Assembly: GCA_021812735.1 (NCBI GenBank)
Contig: JAKAMV010000039.1
Coordinates: 1 to 24,249 of the forward strand
Direction: 5' to 3'
Length of the DNA: 24,249 nt
From: Chloroflexota bacterium
Lineage (GTDB): Bacteria > Chloroflexota > Limnocylindria > Limnocylindrales > CSP1-4
Below, piece by piece: positions 1-7,356 of the stretch; the first letter of the stretch is position 1; each line of letters opens with the position of its first letter. The position numbers and the translations under genes are program-made. The notes beneath the pieces are model-generated. The model had not been told where the DNA came from and ran no database searches. It saw nothing but the letters and a program-made list of their open reading frames with translations.

Positions 1-115
1 CCAGGACCGACCTGGGGTCGAGGCCCTCGTCGAGCGCGGCCCGCGTGAGCTCGGCCGCGGCGGCGCGGTCGCCCGCCTCCACGGCGGCGGTCAGGGCGGC
101 GAGGTCGGCGGCCAT
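1..115 (-). CDS. Corrinoid (B12)-binding methyltransferase protein, N-terminal fragment
   Basis: Partial gene: 38 codons are visible, starting at ATG 115-113 and running off the left edge. The translation begins MAADLAALTAAVEAGD and continues with AELTRAALDEGLDP. This matches the start of the helical B12-binding-2 (methionine synthase cap-like) domain of MtaC/MttC-type corrinoid proteins, which typically reads as an amphipathic helix, then 'GD..A...T..AL..G.DP..il'. Such proteins carry the methyl group on cobalamin between a substrate methyltransferase and a THF or CoM methyltransferase. The start lies one base after the stop of the Gfo/Idh gene (TGAcATG), so it is translationally coupled to it and belongs to the transporter/dehydrogenase operon. 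The DxHxxG cobalamin-ligand motif would lie outside the window, so the call rests only on the cap-domain pattern. Confidence 0.7.
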   Translation of the reverse strand, partial: MAADLAALTAAVEAGDRAAAAELTRAALDEGLDPRSVL

Positions 116-116
116 G

Positions 117-1343
117 TCAGGATGCTCCTTCCGCCTTCCACTCGGCGGCTGCGCGCTCGCGCTCGTCGGCGATCGCGACGGCCATGCCGCCGGCGGCCGA
201 GCGCTTCACGGCGTCCAGCACGAGCGCGTTGGCAACGCCGTCGGCGAAACTCGACGCGATCCTGCTGGGGGTGTTGGACGCGACGGCGGTGACGAAGTCG
301 GCCGCCTGGAAGATGAACGCGTCGCCCAGGCCGAACCCGACGCCGGCGACCGGCATCACGAGGCCCTCGGCGAGGTAGGGGTGCTGGTCGCCGAGCAGGA
401 CGCGGGTCCAGCCCTCCGTGTAGTGGTCCGCCGAGCCGTCGGCCCAGCCGAACTCCGAGAGTCGCTCCCAGTCGAACGAGGCTGACGCCTCGGAGCCCAC
501 GAGGACGAAGCCCGAGGCGTTCTTGAACCCCGTCGCCACGCGCGAGGTCGTGAACACCCCCACACAGCCGTTCTCGAACTCGGCGAGGAACATCGCCTCG
601 TCGTCGGTGGTGACCTGGCGCGCCTCGTCCGACAGCGCGGTCTTCTCGTGGCCCTTCGTGGCCCCGAGCGCCAGGCGCCGCTCCAGGATGCGGACCGAGA
701 GCGCCGCGCCGCGGACCGCCCTGACGTCGCCCAGCATGAAGCGCGCCGCCTCGAGGTTGTGCGCGCCGAGGTCCACGAGCGAGCCGCCGCCCGCGAGCGC
801 CATGTCGTGGCGCCAGGCGAACGGGGCGTCGGGGTCGCGGCCGTGGTCGGCCAGGTATCGGCTCATGAGCTGGCGCGGGGCGCCGAGGCGGCCCTCGTCG
901 ATGAGCCGCTTGACCGCGGCGACCGGCGGCGCGAACCGGTGGGTGAACGCGACGTTCGCGATCACGCCCGCCCGGGCCACCGCGGCCTCCATGGCCATCG
1001 CCTCGGCGGCCGACCGCGCGGCGGGCTTCTCGCACAGGATCGCCTTGCCGCGGGACGCCAGGGCCTCCACGACGCGGCGGTGCTCGCTGTTCGGCAGGAC
1101 GACGCTGACGGCGTCGATGTCGTCCGCCTCCGCGATCGCCTCCCAGCTGGTCTCCGCCCGCTCGAAGCCGAATCTGCCGGCGAGGTCCGCGGCGAGGGCC
1201 CGGTTGGCGTCTGCGACAGCGACCGGTTTCACCTGTGGGACGGCATCCCCGTAGAGAGTCCTGAGGCTGCGGTAGCCTGCCGCGTGGGCCCGGCCTGCCA
1301 TGCCGGCCCCGATGACCGCGACCCTGATCTCACGCTCAGTCAT
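117..1343 (-). CDS. Gfo/Idh/MocA-family NAD(P)-dependent oxidoreductase
   Basis: A 408-aa dehydrogenase of the glucose-fructose oxidoreductase / inositol dehydrogenase family, which oxidises or reduces a sugar or cyclitol hydroxyl with NAD(P). The Rossmann motif is GAGMAGRAH (residues 12-20). The family EKP signature is at 105-107 with the catalytic-type Lys106, and the GGGSLVDLGAH block places Asp191 and His195 in the usual DxxxH active-site arrangement. The length is slightly above the usual 330-390. The start codon is ATG 1343; its ribosome site is weak (agggttgag). It lies 132 bp after the MDR dehydrogenase, and the corrinoid-protein gene begins one base beyond its stop. The substrate cannot be read from sequence. 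The context (CUT2 transporter, second dehydrogenase) suggests a polyol, cyclitol or sugar derivative. Confidence 0.88.
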   Translation of the reverse strand: MTEREIRVAVIGAGMAGRAHAAGYRSLRTLYGDAVPQVKPVAVADANRALAADLAGRFGFERAETSWEAIAEADDIDAVSVVLPNSEHRRVVEALASRGKAILCEKPAARSAAEAMAMEAAVARAGVIANVAFTHRFAPPVAAVKRLIDEGRLGAPRQLMSRYLADHGRDPDAPFAWRHDMALAGGGSLVDLGAHNLEAARFMLGDVRAVRGAALSVRILERRLALGATKGHEKTALSDEARQVTTDDEAMFLAEFENGCVGVFTTSRVATGFKNASGFVLVGSEASASFDWERLSEFGWADGSADHYTEGWTRVLLGDQHPYLAEGLVMPVAGVGFGLGDAFIFQAADFVTAVASNTPSRIASSFADGVANALVLDAVKRSAAGGMAVAIADERERAAAEWKAEGAS

Positions 1344-1440
1344 GGTGACTCAACCCTGCGACGATCACTGACGGCGGGGCAGACGGCACCGTTGCCGGGC
1401 AGCGTGCCGGGAGTACCGAATGGCCCACCTCAGCGGGCAG

Positions 1441-1460
1441 AATATCAACCGGTTTCGCAC
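1441..1460. promoter_or_regulatory. LacI-type operator-like site and possible internal promoter before the Gfo/Idh gene
   Basis: The 132-bp gap between the two dehydrogenase genes contains TCAACCGGTTTCGCAC (1445-1460), with an 8-bp palindrome AACCGGTT (1447-1454) centred on CpG, as in many LacI/GalR-family operators. A close copy (14 of 16 bases) lies upstream of the lacI-type gene at 6253-6268. On the minus strand the palindrome abuts GATATT (1446-1441), a plausible -10 about 100 bp before the ATG; no good -35 is visible. This may give the Gfo/Idh-corrinoid pair its own repressible start. Operator function is inference. Confidence 0.35.
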
Positions 1461-1475
1461 GGCACAAGTGAGCGG

Positions 1476-2636
1476 TCAAGCCGAAGTCGAGTCCAGCCAC
1501 GGGTCGATGACCACCTTGCGGGACGCCGGGTCGATCGAGGTGGTCACCGCCTCCTCCACGCGGTCGAGCGGGAACCGGTGGGACACGAACTCCTGCCAGG
1601 GGTACTCGTGGAGGGTCCGCGCCATCTGGCGCATCCCGGGCCCGTAGGCGCCCGCCTCCTGCCCCGGGATGCCGATCATCCGGATGCCCTTGCTGCACAG
1701 GTGGCGGTTGGGCGAGATCTCGACCGTGCCCAGGTCGCTGAAGTTGCCGACCTCGATGTAGGTCCCGCCGGGGCGCAGCAGGTCGAGCGACTCGGGCACG
1801 GCGACCGGCACCCCGGCGCACTCGACCACGACGTCGGCGCCGCGACCGCGGGTCAGGTCGCGCACCAGCGTGAGCAGGTCTCCCGCGCTCGCCTCGGTGC
1901 GGTTGACGGCGACATCGGCACCGAGCCGGCGCGCGAAGTCCAGCCGGTGCGCCGAGAGGTCCACCGCGATGATCGTCCCCGCGCTGAGCATCCGCGCCTT
2001 CGCGACATGGCACAGCCCGAGCGGGCCGGTCCCGAACACGACCACCGTGTCGTCCACCTGGAACCCCTCGGCCGGGTAGGCGCCGAACTGCTTGGCCCGG
2101 TCCAGGCCGATGGTGACCGCGAACACCTCGGCCAGCACGGCCACCTCGGACGGGAGGTCGTCCGGCACCCGGAAGATCCTGCTCCCGGGGAGCGCGTAGA
2201 GGTAGTGCGCCCAGCCCCCGAAGAGGTGCGGCGGCTCCGCCGCCGAGATCGTGTTGCCGTAGTCGCGGATGTTCTCGCACAGCGTGTACGGCAGGTCGTG
2301 GGTGCACGAGAAGCAGCTGCCGCACACGAGGTTCGGGCTCACCACGACGCGGTCGCCGACCGACAGCTCCTGGCCGTCGAAGTCCAGCACGCAGCCGCCG
2401 ATCGCGGCCACGGTGCCCACGTTCTCGTGGCCCTGGATGATCGGGAACGGGGTGGACGAGGGCTTGGCCGCCCCCGTGTACTGCGAGACGTAGCCCTCGT
2501 AGGTGTGCTTGTCGGTGCCGCAGATGCCCGACAGCTCGTTGCGGACCAGGACGGCACCGGGACCCGGTTCCGGGACCGGGAAGCCCGCGATCTCGTACCG
2601 ACGCGGCCCGACCAGCATGGCAGCCCTGGCAGACAT
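1476..2636 (-). CDS. Zinc-dependent medium-chain (MDR) alcohol/polyol dehydrogenase
   Basis: A 386-aa zinc alcohol dehydrogenase, related in layout to sorbitol, threonine and formaldehyde dehydrogenases. Residues in order: catalytic zinc Cys39 (GICGTDKH) and His70-Glu71 (GHE); structural zinc Cys105, 108, 111 and 120; nucleotide loop GTGPLG (202-207); and an acidic Asp226 at the end of the next strand, which favours NAD over NADP. I chose ATG 2636 because GGAGGAA ends about six bases upstream; the in-frame ATG five codons earlier overlaps that ribosome site. It sits 104 bp after the transporter ATPase gene in the same direction and probably oxidises the imported compound or a product of it. 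The exact substrate is unknown. Confidence 0.88.
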   Translation of the reverse strand: MSARAAMLVGPRRYEIAGFPVPEPGPGAVLVRNELSGICGTDKHTYEGYVSQYTGAAKPSSTPFPIIQGHENVGTVAAIGGCVLDFDGQELSVGDRVVVSPNLVCGSCFSCTHDLPYTLCENIRDYGNTISAAEPPHLFGGWAHYLYALPGSRIFRVPDDLPSEVAVLAEVFAVTIGLDRAKQFGAYPAEGFQVDDTVVVFGTGPLGLCHVAKARMLSAGTIIAVDLSAHRLDFARRLGADVAVNRTEASAGDLLTLVRDLTRGRGADVVVECAGVPVAVPESLDLLRPGGTYIEVGNFSDLGTVEISPNRHLCSKGIRMIGIPGQEAGAYGPGMRQMARTLHEYPWQEFVSHRFPLDRVEEAVTTSIDPASRKVVIDPWLDSTSA

Positions 2637-2661
2637 CTGCCGTTCCTCCATTCCCCTATCC

Positions 2662-2685
2662 GGCACGGCCCGGCCGCGCCGTGCC
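2662..2685. terminator. 8-bp stem-loop between transporter ATPase and MDR dehydrogenase genes
   Basis: GGCACGGC (2662-2669) and GCCGTGCC (2678-2685) form a perfect 8-bp stem with an 8-nt GC-rich loop, in the 104-bp gap downstream of the ATPase gene. There is no T-run on the minus-strand 3' side, so it is not a classical intrinsic terminator. It could be an mRNA 3'-end stabiliser or a partial terminator that lowers expression of the two dehydrogenases. Confidence 0.35.
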
Positions 2686-2740
2686 TGATCACGCCGAATG
2701 CGTGGAGCCGCTCAGGTCGCGCCTGGGCACGCCCCGGCCG

Positions 2741-3637
2741 TCACTGGTTCGCCGCTGCGTCCTCGGCGAGCTCCCGAGCCACCCTCGTGAGCGCCGGCTG
2801 GTCGGGGCCGAGGCGCTGCAGCTCGTGGCTCAGCTGGGCGAGCTCCTCGCCACCGGCCATCATCTGGGTCAGCTCGGCGACGGTGATCTCGTCCTTCGTG
2901 AAGGACCCCATGACGCGGCCGAGCTTGAGCAGCACGAAGCGGTCGCCCACCGGGTACGCGTGATGCGGGTTGTGCGTGATCAGGATCACGGCCCTGCCCA
3001 TGTCGCGGGCCTGGACGACGTAGCGGAGGACGATTCCCGACTGGCGCACGCCGAGGGCGGAGGTCGGCTCGTCGAGGATCAGCACGCGCGCCCCGAAGTA
3101 CACGGCCCGCGAGATCGCCACGGCCTGCCGCTCGCCGCCTGACAGCGTGCCGACGTACTGGTTGGGGTCGGAGACGCGGATGCCCATCTTGGCCATCTCG
3201 ACCTTCATCACCTCCTTGGCCCGGCCCTGGTCCAGGAAGCGGATCGGGCCGAACGAGCGGGTCGGCTCCTGGCCGAGGAAGAAGTTGCGCCAGACCGACA
3301 TCATCGGCACGGTGGCGAGGTCCTGGAACACGGTCGCGATGCCGTGCGCCCGAGCCTCTCGCGGACCCGAGAACCGGATGTGGTTGCCGTCGACGAGGAT
3401 CTCTCCCTCGTCGGGCTGGAACACGCCGGACAGCATCTTGATCAGCGAGGACTTGCCGGCGCCGTTGTCGCCCAGGACGCAGGTCACCTCGCCGGCCTTG
3501 ACCTGGAGCGAGACGTCGTGGAGCGCGATCACGCTGCCGAAGTACTTGCTGACGTGGCGCGCCTCGAGCACGGGAACGGCGCCAGCGGCGGGCTGCCCCT
3601 GCTGGGCCTGGGTGGCAGGAGCGGGAGTCCCGGTCAT
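2741..3637 (-). CDS. Sugar ABC transporter ATP-binding protein (CUT2/FrcA-like, single domain)
   Basis: A 298-aa nucleotide-binding subunit that powers sugar import. Walker A GDNGAGKS (56-63), Q-loop Gln105, signature LSGGERQ (165-171), Walker B LILDEP with Asp189-Glu190, and switch His222 are all present, so it should be an active ATPase. It has one ATPase domain, whereas RbsA/XylG-type CUT2 proteins have two fused domains of about 500 aa. In this it resembles FrcA of the fructose/mannose/ribose system and probably works as a homodimer. The N-terminal 20 residues are Gln/Ala/Pro-rich and the C-terminal 50 form a charged tail. The ATG overlaps the permease stop by ATGA (3637-3634), so translation is coupled. 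Confidence 0.93.
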   Translation of the reverse strand: MTGTPAPATQAQQGQPAAGAVPVLEARHVSKYFGSVIALHDVSLQVKAGEVTCVLGDNGAGKSSLIKMLSGVFQPDEGEILVDGNHIRFSGPREARAHGIATVFQDLATVPMMSVWRNFFLGQEPTRSFGPIRFLDQGRAKEVMKVEMAKMGIRVSDPNQYVGTLSGGERQAVAISRAVYFGARVLILDEPTSALGVRQSGIVLRYVVQARDMGRAVILITHNPHHAYPVGDRFVLLKLGRVMGSFTKDEITVAELTQMMAGGEELAQLSHELQRLGPDQPALTRVARELAEDAAANQ

Positions 3638-4704
3638 CGACGTGCCCTCTGCGCCTGGCGGAAGGTCACCGCGTTCACGATCACCCCGAACAGCAGCAGG
3701 ATCCCCAGGAAGGAGAAGCCCCACTGGCTCGGCCAGCGGGCGTAGATGACCCCCTGCAGCGCCATGCCGATGATGGCGGCGCCGATCGACGAGCCGAGCA
3801 CGGACCCGTACCCGCCCGTCAGCAGGCAGCCGCCGACGACCGCCGCGACGATGTAGTAGAGCTCGTAGCCGACGCCCTGCTCCGAGACCGCGGACATGCC
3901 GGCCGTGAACTGGATCGTGCCCACGAGCCAGGCGCCGAGCGCGGTGGCGACGAACAGGAGGATCTTCGTGGCGCCGACGGGCACGCCCACGTTGCGGGCG
4001 GCGTTGGGCTCGCCGCCGGCCGCGAAGATCCAGTTGCCCACGGTGGTCCGCGACAGGACGATCATCCCGAGGATCGTCACCCCGAGCCACCAGAAGAGCG
4101 CGACCGGGAAGGCGGGCGCGGCCCCCACGGTGCCGCCGAAGATGGCCTTCGCGGTGTCCGCACCGGCGGGCGGGTTGAGCACGGTCACGACGGTGCTGTT
4201 GGCGTTGAGCGCCTCCACCAGGCCGACCGACGTGCCGCGGAGGACGAAGAACGTCGCGAGCGTGACGATGAAGCTCGGCAGCTTGGTCCGCACAACCAGG
4301 ATCCCGTTGAACAGGCCGACCAGCGCGGCGAACACCGCGGACAGCGCGATGCACAGCCAGAGGTTCCAGCCGAACTCGTTGGCCAGCAGGCCGATCACGA
4401 TCGCCGTCGATCCGGTCATGACGCCCGCCGACAGGTCGAACTCGCCGCCGATCATCAGCAGCCCCACCGGGACCGCCATGATTCCGAACTGCCAGGCCTG
4501 CGTGAGCCAGCCGACGAAGCCGGCCTGCGAGACCCACAGCGACTGTGAGGTCGGGTTGAGCGCGAAGATGAGGAAGATGGCCACGGCCGCGAGGGCGGCC
4601 CCGACCTCTGGTCTCCGGAAGACTCGGGTCACGGTTCGCGCCGCAACCACGCGGTCACCCTGACCGGTTGGCTCGGCCGCTTTCGTCGGATTGGGCACGT
4701 CCAT
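3634..4704 (-). CDS. Sugar ABC transporter permease (CUT2 family)
   Basis: A 356-aa integral membrane subunit of the BPD_transp_2 / RbsC-FrcC type, forming the translocation path in the cytoplasmic membrane. After a 35-residue charged N-terminus come about eight to ten hydrophobic helices. Typical CUT2 blocks are visible: GGEFDLSAG (86-94), an F-N-G-x-[12 protein letters not shown] stretch around 123-140, and the cytoplasmic coupling loop [12 protein letters not shown] (220-231), which contacts the ATPase. ATG 4704 is the only good start; AGGAG lies about 17 bases upstream, farther than usual. Its 3' end overlaps the ATPase start by four bases. A 92-bp gap with a strong stem-loop separates it from the binding-protein gene upstream. 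Confidence 0.93.
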   Translation of the reverse strand: MDVPNPTKAAEPTGQGDRVVAARTVTRVFRRPEVGAALAAVAIFLIFALNPTSQSLWVSQAGFVGWLTQAWQFGIMAVPVGLLMIGGEFDLSAGVMTGSTAIVIGLLANEFGWNLWLCIALSAVFAALVGLFNGILVVRTKLPSFIVTLATFFVLRGTSVGLVEALNANSTVVTVLNPPAGADTAKAIFGGTVGAAPAFPVALFWWLGVTILGMIVLSRTTVGNWIFAAGGEPNAARNVGVPVGATKILLFVATALGAWLVGTIQFTAGMSAVSEQGVGYELYYIVAAVVGGCLLTGGYGSVLGSSIGAAIIGMALQGVIYARWPSQWGFSFLGILLLFGVIVNAVTFRQAQRARR

Positions 4705-4731
4705 GGCGCAGTCGCCGACCTCTCCTGAATG

Positions 4732-4769
4732 CTCGCCGCTCCGGGCCGGAACCGGCCCGGAGCGGCGAG
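4732..4769. repeat. Perfect 18-bp inverted repeat between binding-protein and permease genes
   Basis: The left arm 4732-4749 (CTCGCCGCTCCGGGCCGG) and right arm 4752-4769 are exact reverse complements separated by AA. In RNA the innermost pairs would open to give a small loop. It occupies much of the 92-bp gap between the lipoprotein binding-protein gene and the permease gene, before the permease ribosome site. In ABC operons such intercistronic stem-loops often protect the upstream message or partly stop transcription, so that binding protein is made in excess over membrane subunits. No T-run follows. Confidence 0.75.
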
Positions 4770-4796
4770 GGATGGGGCGCCAGGGGGCGCGGTGAC

Positions 4797-5858
4797 TCAG
4801 GACTCGCCGGCGGCGGCCCCAGCCTCCACGTTGGAGACGTTGGTCTTGTCCACCAGGAGCGGGCCGGTCGCGACCGTGGTGCCGCCGCCGACGCTCGCGC
4901 CGTAGTGGGCCTTGTAGAGCTGGAGGAAGATCACCGGCAGGTAGCCCTGCAGGTACTGCTGCTGGTCGACGATGAAGTCGAGCGTGCCGGCCTTGACGGC
5001 CGAGATGGCCCAGCTGTTGAGGTCGAAGGTCGCCAGCTTGACCGTGCTGCCGCTTGGCAGCGCCGCCTGCACCCCCTGCGCGATCGCGTTGTTGAGGGTC
5101 ATGACGGCGTTGATGCCCGGGTGCGCCTGGAGATAGGCGACGACCTGCTGCGCCGAGGCGCTCGGGTTGGAGGCCGCGTTGGCCACGCTGAGGGTCAGCT
5201 CGGTGCAGGCCGGACCGGAGGCGGGCGCGTCGCCCGTCGAGCAGGTGGCGCCGGTGCCGAGCGCCTGCGCGATGCCGTTGCAGCGGTCGAGCAGGTTCTG
5301 GCCGCTCTGGTGGATCACGCACAGGACGTTGTCCGCCTTCTCGGCCATGAATCGGGCACCCGCCTGCTTCCCGGCGAGCGCCTCGGGCTGGCCGACGCAG
5401 GTCATGGCGCCCGAAGCCGCGATGTCCGCATCGTCACAGCCGGCGTTGAGGAGCACGACCGGGATGCCGGCCTTCACGGCGCCGGCGAGGGTCGGGTTCA
5501 TCAGGCTGGGGTTGTGGTCGGAGACGGCCAGGCCATCGACCTTCTGGTTGATGGCGTCCTGGATCGCCTGGTTCTCGGCGTTGTCGTCAGGCTGCGCCTG
5601 GCCCTGCTGCTGCGAGCCGTAGACCTCGCTGAGCGTGCAGCCCGTGGCCGCGGCGGCGTCCTTGGCGCCCTTGTACACGACGCTCCAGAAGCTGCCCGTG
5701 TCGCCGTGGGTGATGACCGCGAACTTGTACGGGCAGGAAGCCGCCGAGCCGCCAGAGGCAGACCCGCTTGCAGAAGGCGCGGTGGTCGCGGTGCTGCTGC
5801 CGCATGCGGCGACCACGAATGCCGACACCATGACCAGCGCCGACAGAGTTCGTCTCAT
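4797..5858 (-). CDS. Sugar ABC transporter substrate-binding lipoprotein
   Basis: A 353-aa extracytoplasmic solute-binding protein of the periplasmic-binding type I (Peripla_BP_4, RbsB-like) family. The start MRRTLSALVMVSAFVVAAC gives a lipoprotein signal with lipobox VAAC (Cys19), followed by a Ser/Thr/Ala-rich tether (about 20-41). The first lobe begins KFAVITHGDTGSFWSVVYKG, and the hinge-proximal block near the C-terminus reads DQQQYLQGYLPVIFLQLY, typical of simple-sugar binders. ATG 5858 is preceded by AGGAGGAG about eight bases upstream. It is first in the operon, ahead of permease and ATPase. The ligand cannot be deduced; pentoses, hexoses, inositol and polyols are all carried by this family. 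Confidence 0.93.
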   Translation of the reverse strand: MRRTLSALVMVSAFVVAACGSSTATTAPSASGSASGGSAASCPYKFAVITHGDTGSFWSVVYKGAKDAAAATGCTLSEVYGSQQQGQAQPDDNAENQAIQDAINQKVDGLAVSDHNPSLMNPTLAGAVKAGIPVVLLNAGCDDADIAASGAMTCVGQPEALAGKQAGARFMAEKADNVLCVIHQSGQNLLDRCNGIAQALGTGATCSTGDAPASGPACTELTLSVANAASNPSASAQQVVAYLQAHPGINAVMTLNNAIAQGVQAALPSGSTVKLATFDLNSWAISAVKAGTLDFIVDQQQYLQGYLPVIFLQLYKAHYGASVGGGTTVATGPLLVDKTNVSNVEAGAAAGES

Positions 5859-6252
5859 TCGCGTTGCTCCTCCTATGCGTACCTCGATGACCGGGTGGCC
5901 ACCGTCCATCGTCCAACGTCTGTCCATCCGGCGGCGACGTTCACCGCGCACCGGCGACCCTGGACGCGTCCTGGCAACAGAGATCGCTCCCACCTCCTCG
6001 CGTTGGCCGGCGCTGCCGCACCCCGACGGCGTGGATGAGATCGACGTCGTGGAGGGTCGATGCCCCAGCAACCGGGTTCTACGCAGATCGCGCATGCAAG
6101 TGGTCAGATCCCCCGGACGCGGCTCCGGCTGGAGCCGGAGCGCCGACCATGGTAGCGACCCATGAGAACGATTACAAGCATCGATTGCGAGCGTCTCTGG
6201 ACCTGCTCCCGAAGCCCGGGCGCCAAACGACTCGGTCGGCTGGTCGATGACT

Positions 6253-6268
6253 TCAACCGGTGTCGCGC
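6253..6268. promoter_or_regulatory. LacI-operator-like site upstream of the regulator gene
   Basis: TCAACCGGTGTCGCGC differs at two of 16 positions from the site at 1445-1460 before the Gfo/Idh gene. The core AACCGGTG is a near-palindrome centred on CpG. It lies about 48 bases before the putative -10 of the regulator, so it could serve autoregulation or act on the divergent transporter operon. Binding by the adjacent LacI-family protein is inferred from proximity and recurrence only. Confidence 0.35.
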
Positions 6269-6315
6269 CTTGGCGCGCGAGATGCCGTCGGGTGGCCCGG
6301 CCGAACCCGATCGGC

Positions 6316-6321
6316 TACGCT
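6316..6321 (+). promoter_or_regulatory. Putative -10 for a leaderless lacI-type transcript
   Basis: TACGCT fits TAnnnT and lies six bases before the chosen GTG start. That spacing would place transcription initiation on the start codon. No Shine-Dalgarno sequence precedes the GTG, which agrees with leaderless initiation. No clear -35 is visible. Confidence 0.35.
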
Positions 6322-6327
6322 GCCAAC

Positions 6328-7356
6328 GTGGACTCGATCTACGACCTCGCTGCGCGTGCCGGGGTGGCCCCGTCGACGGTGTCCAAGGCCCTGCGGGACG
6401 ACCCCCGGATCAGCGCCGCAACGAGAGCGCGCATCCAGGCGCTGGCGGCCGAGGTGGGCTTCACCCCCAACACTGCGGCCCAGAGTCTGACCACCCGCCG
6501 GACGATGACGATCGGGCTGATCGTGCGCGACTACGCCGATCCGTACAACGGCCTGCTGATGCGGGGCATCGAGTCGACGGCCCTGCGAGCGGGGTACCAG
6601 CTGCTGGTGGCGAGCACCCACGAGGCGGCCCTGCGCGAGGTGGACATCGCGCGCCTGTTCCGGCAGCGGCGGGTCGACGGGATGATCATCGTCGCCTCCC
6701 ATTCAGACGAGCACCACGCCGAGCTGGACCCGAGCGTGCCCGTGGTGTTCGTGGCCGACCACCCCGAGCTCATCCCCGACCGCCCGAAAGTCGGCCTGGT
6801 GACCTTCGACGAGGTCGCGGCCGCCACCGCCATCACCCGACACCTCACTGGGCTGGGCCATCGGCGGATCGGGTATGTGGGCATCGAGCGAGCCAGGCTC
6901 TCGAACACATGCCGCCGCAAGGGCTACGAGGCCGCACTCCGGTCGGCGGGCATCGAGCCGGACCCCGGGCTGGCGGTCACCTGCACGCGGGGCGACGCCG
7001 TCGAGGCCGGCGCCGAGGGCGTGGAGCTGCTGATGGCGGCGGAGCCGACGGCGATCGTGTTCTACAACGACCTCGCGGCCATCGCGGGGATCCGCACGCT
7101 CCTCGACCGCGGCGTGCGCGTGCCCGAGGACGTCAGCGTTGCCGGGTTCGACGACCTCGAGATCTCGGAGCTGGTCACGCCGCCGCTGACGACCATGTCC
7201 CAGCCGCGCACCGAGATGGGCCGTTCGGCCACCCAGCTCCTGCTGCAGCTGCTGCGGGGCGAGGCGGGCGACCGAAGGCTGCGCATCGACATGGCCTGCA
7301 CGCTCGTGGTGCGGCGGTCGACCGCCCCGCCGCCGGCAGGGCGCCGGCATGCCTGA
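6328..7356 (+). CDS. LacI/GalR-family transcriptional regulator
   Basis: A 342-aa sugar-responsive repressor. With GTG 6328 the protein begins (M)DSIYDLAARAGVAPSTVSKAL, which places the helix-turn-helix at the very N-terminus as in LacI (the usual MxTIxDVAxxAGVSxxTVSRxL), followed by the hinge-helix region up to GFTPN. Longer in-frame starts would add 27 residues with no family counterpart. The periplasmic-binding-like core follows (TIGLIVRDYADPYNGLLMRGIE onward), ending with AGFDDLEISELVTPPLTTMSQP, the usual C-terminal subdomain signature. It is divergent from the transporter operon, so it most likely controls that operon in response to the imported sugar. Its 3' end overlaps the next gene by eight bases. 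Confidence 0.92.
   Translation: MDSIYDLAARAGVAPSTVSKALRDDPRISAATRARIQALAAEVGFTPNTAAQSLTTRRTMTIGLIVRDYADPYNGLLMRGIESTALRAGYQLLVASTHEAALREVDIARLFRQRRVDGMIIVASHSDEHHAELDPSVPVVFVADHPELIPDRPKVGLVTFDEVAAATAITRHLTGLGHRRIGYVGIERARLSNTCRRKGYEAALRSAGIEPDPGLAVTCTRGDAVEAGAEGVELLMAAEPTAIVFYNDLAAIAGIRTLLDRGVRVPEDVSVAGFDDLEISELVTPPLTTMSQPRTEMGRSATQLLLQLLRGEAGDRRLRIDMACTLVVRRSTAPPPAGRRHA

Larger units (their letters stand above)
5859..6327. promoter_or_regulatory. Divergent control region between transporter operon and lacI-type gene
   Basis: A 469-bp gap with no convincing gene. It must hold the promoters for the minus-strand transporter operon and the plus-strand regulator. Visible elements: an 8-bp stem-loop GCTCCGGC-tgga-GCCGGAGC (6122-6141); CAACCGGGTTC (6069-6079), an AACC/GGTT inverted repeat with an odd centre; and the operator-like TCAACCGGTGTCGCGC (6253-6268). 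I find no strong -35/-10 pair for the transporter operon. Confidence 0.6.

Noticed and set aside
648..2963. Long plus-strand open frame (about 770 codons) opposite the Gfo/Idh and MDR dehydrogenase genes
   Set aside because: Arg/Ala/Gly/Pro/His-rich composition with no domain pattern; it spans two well-supported minus-strand genes and their gap. Long antisense frames are expected at this GC content.
2741..4537. Fusion of permease-region sequence to the ATPase in one frame
   Set aside because: The upstream part of that frame is an out-of-frame reading of the permease. The real ATPase starts at 3637 with an ATGA overlap.
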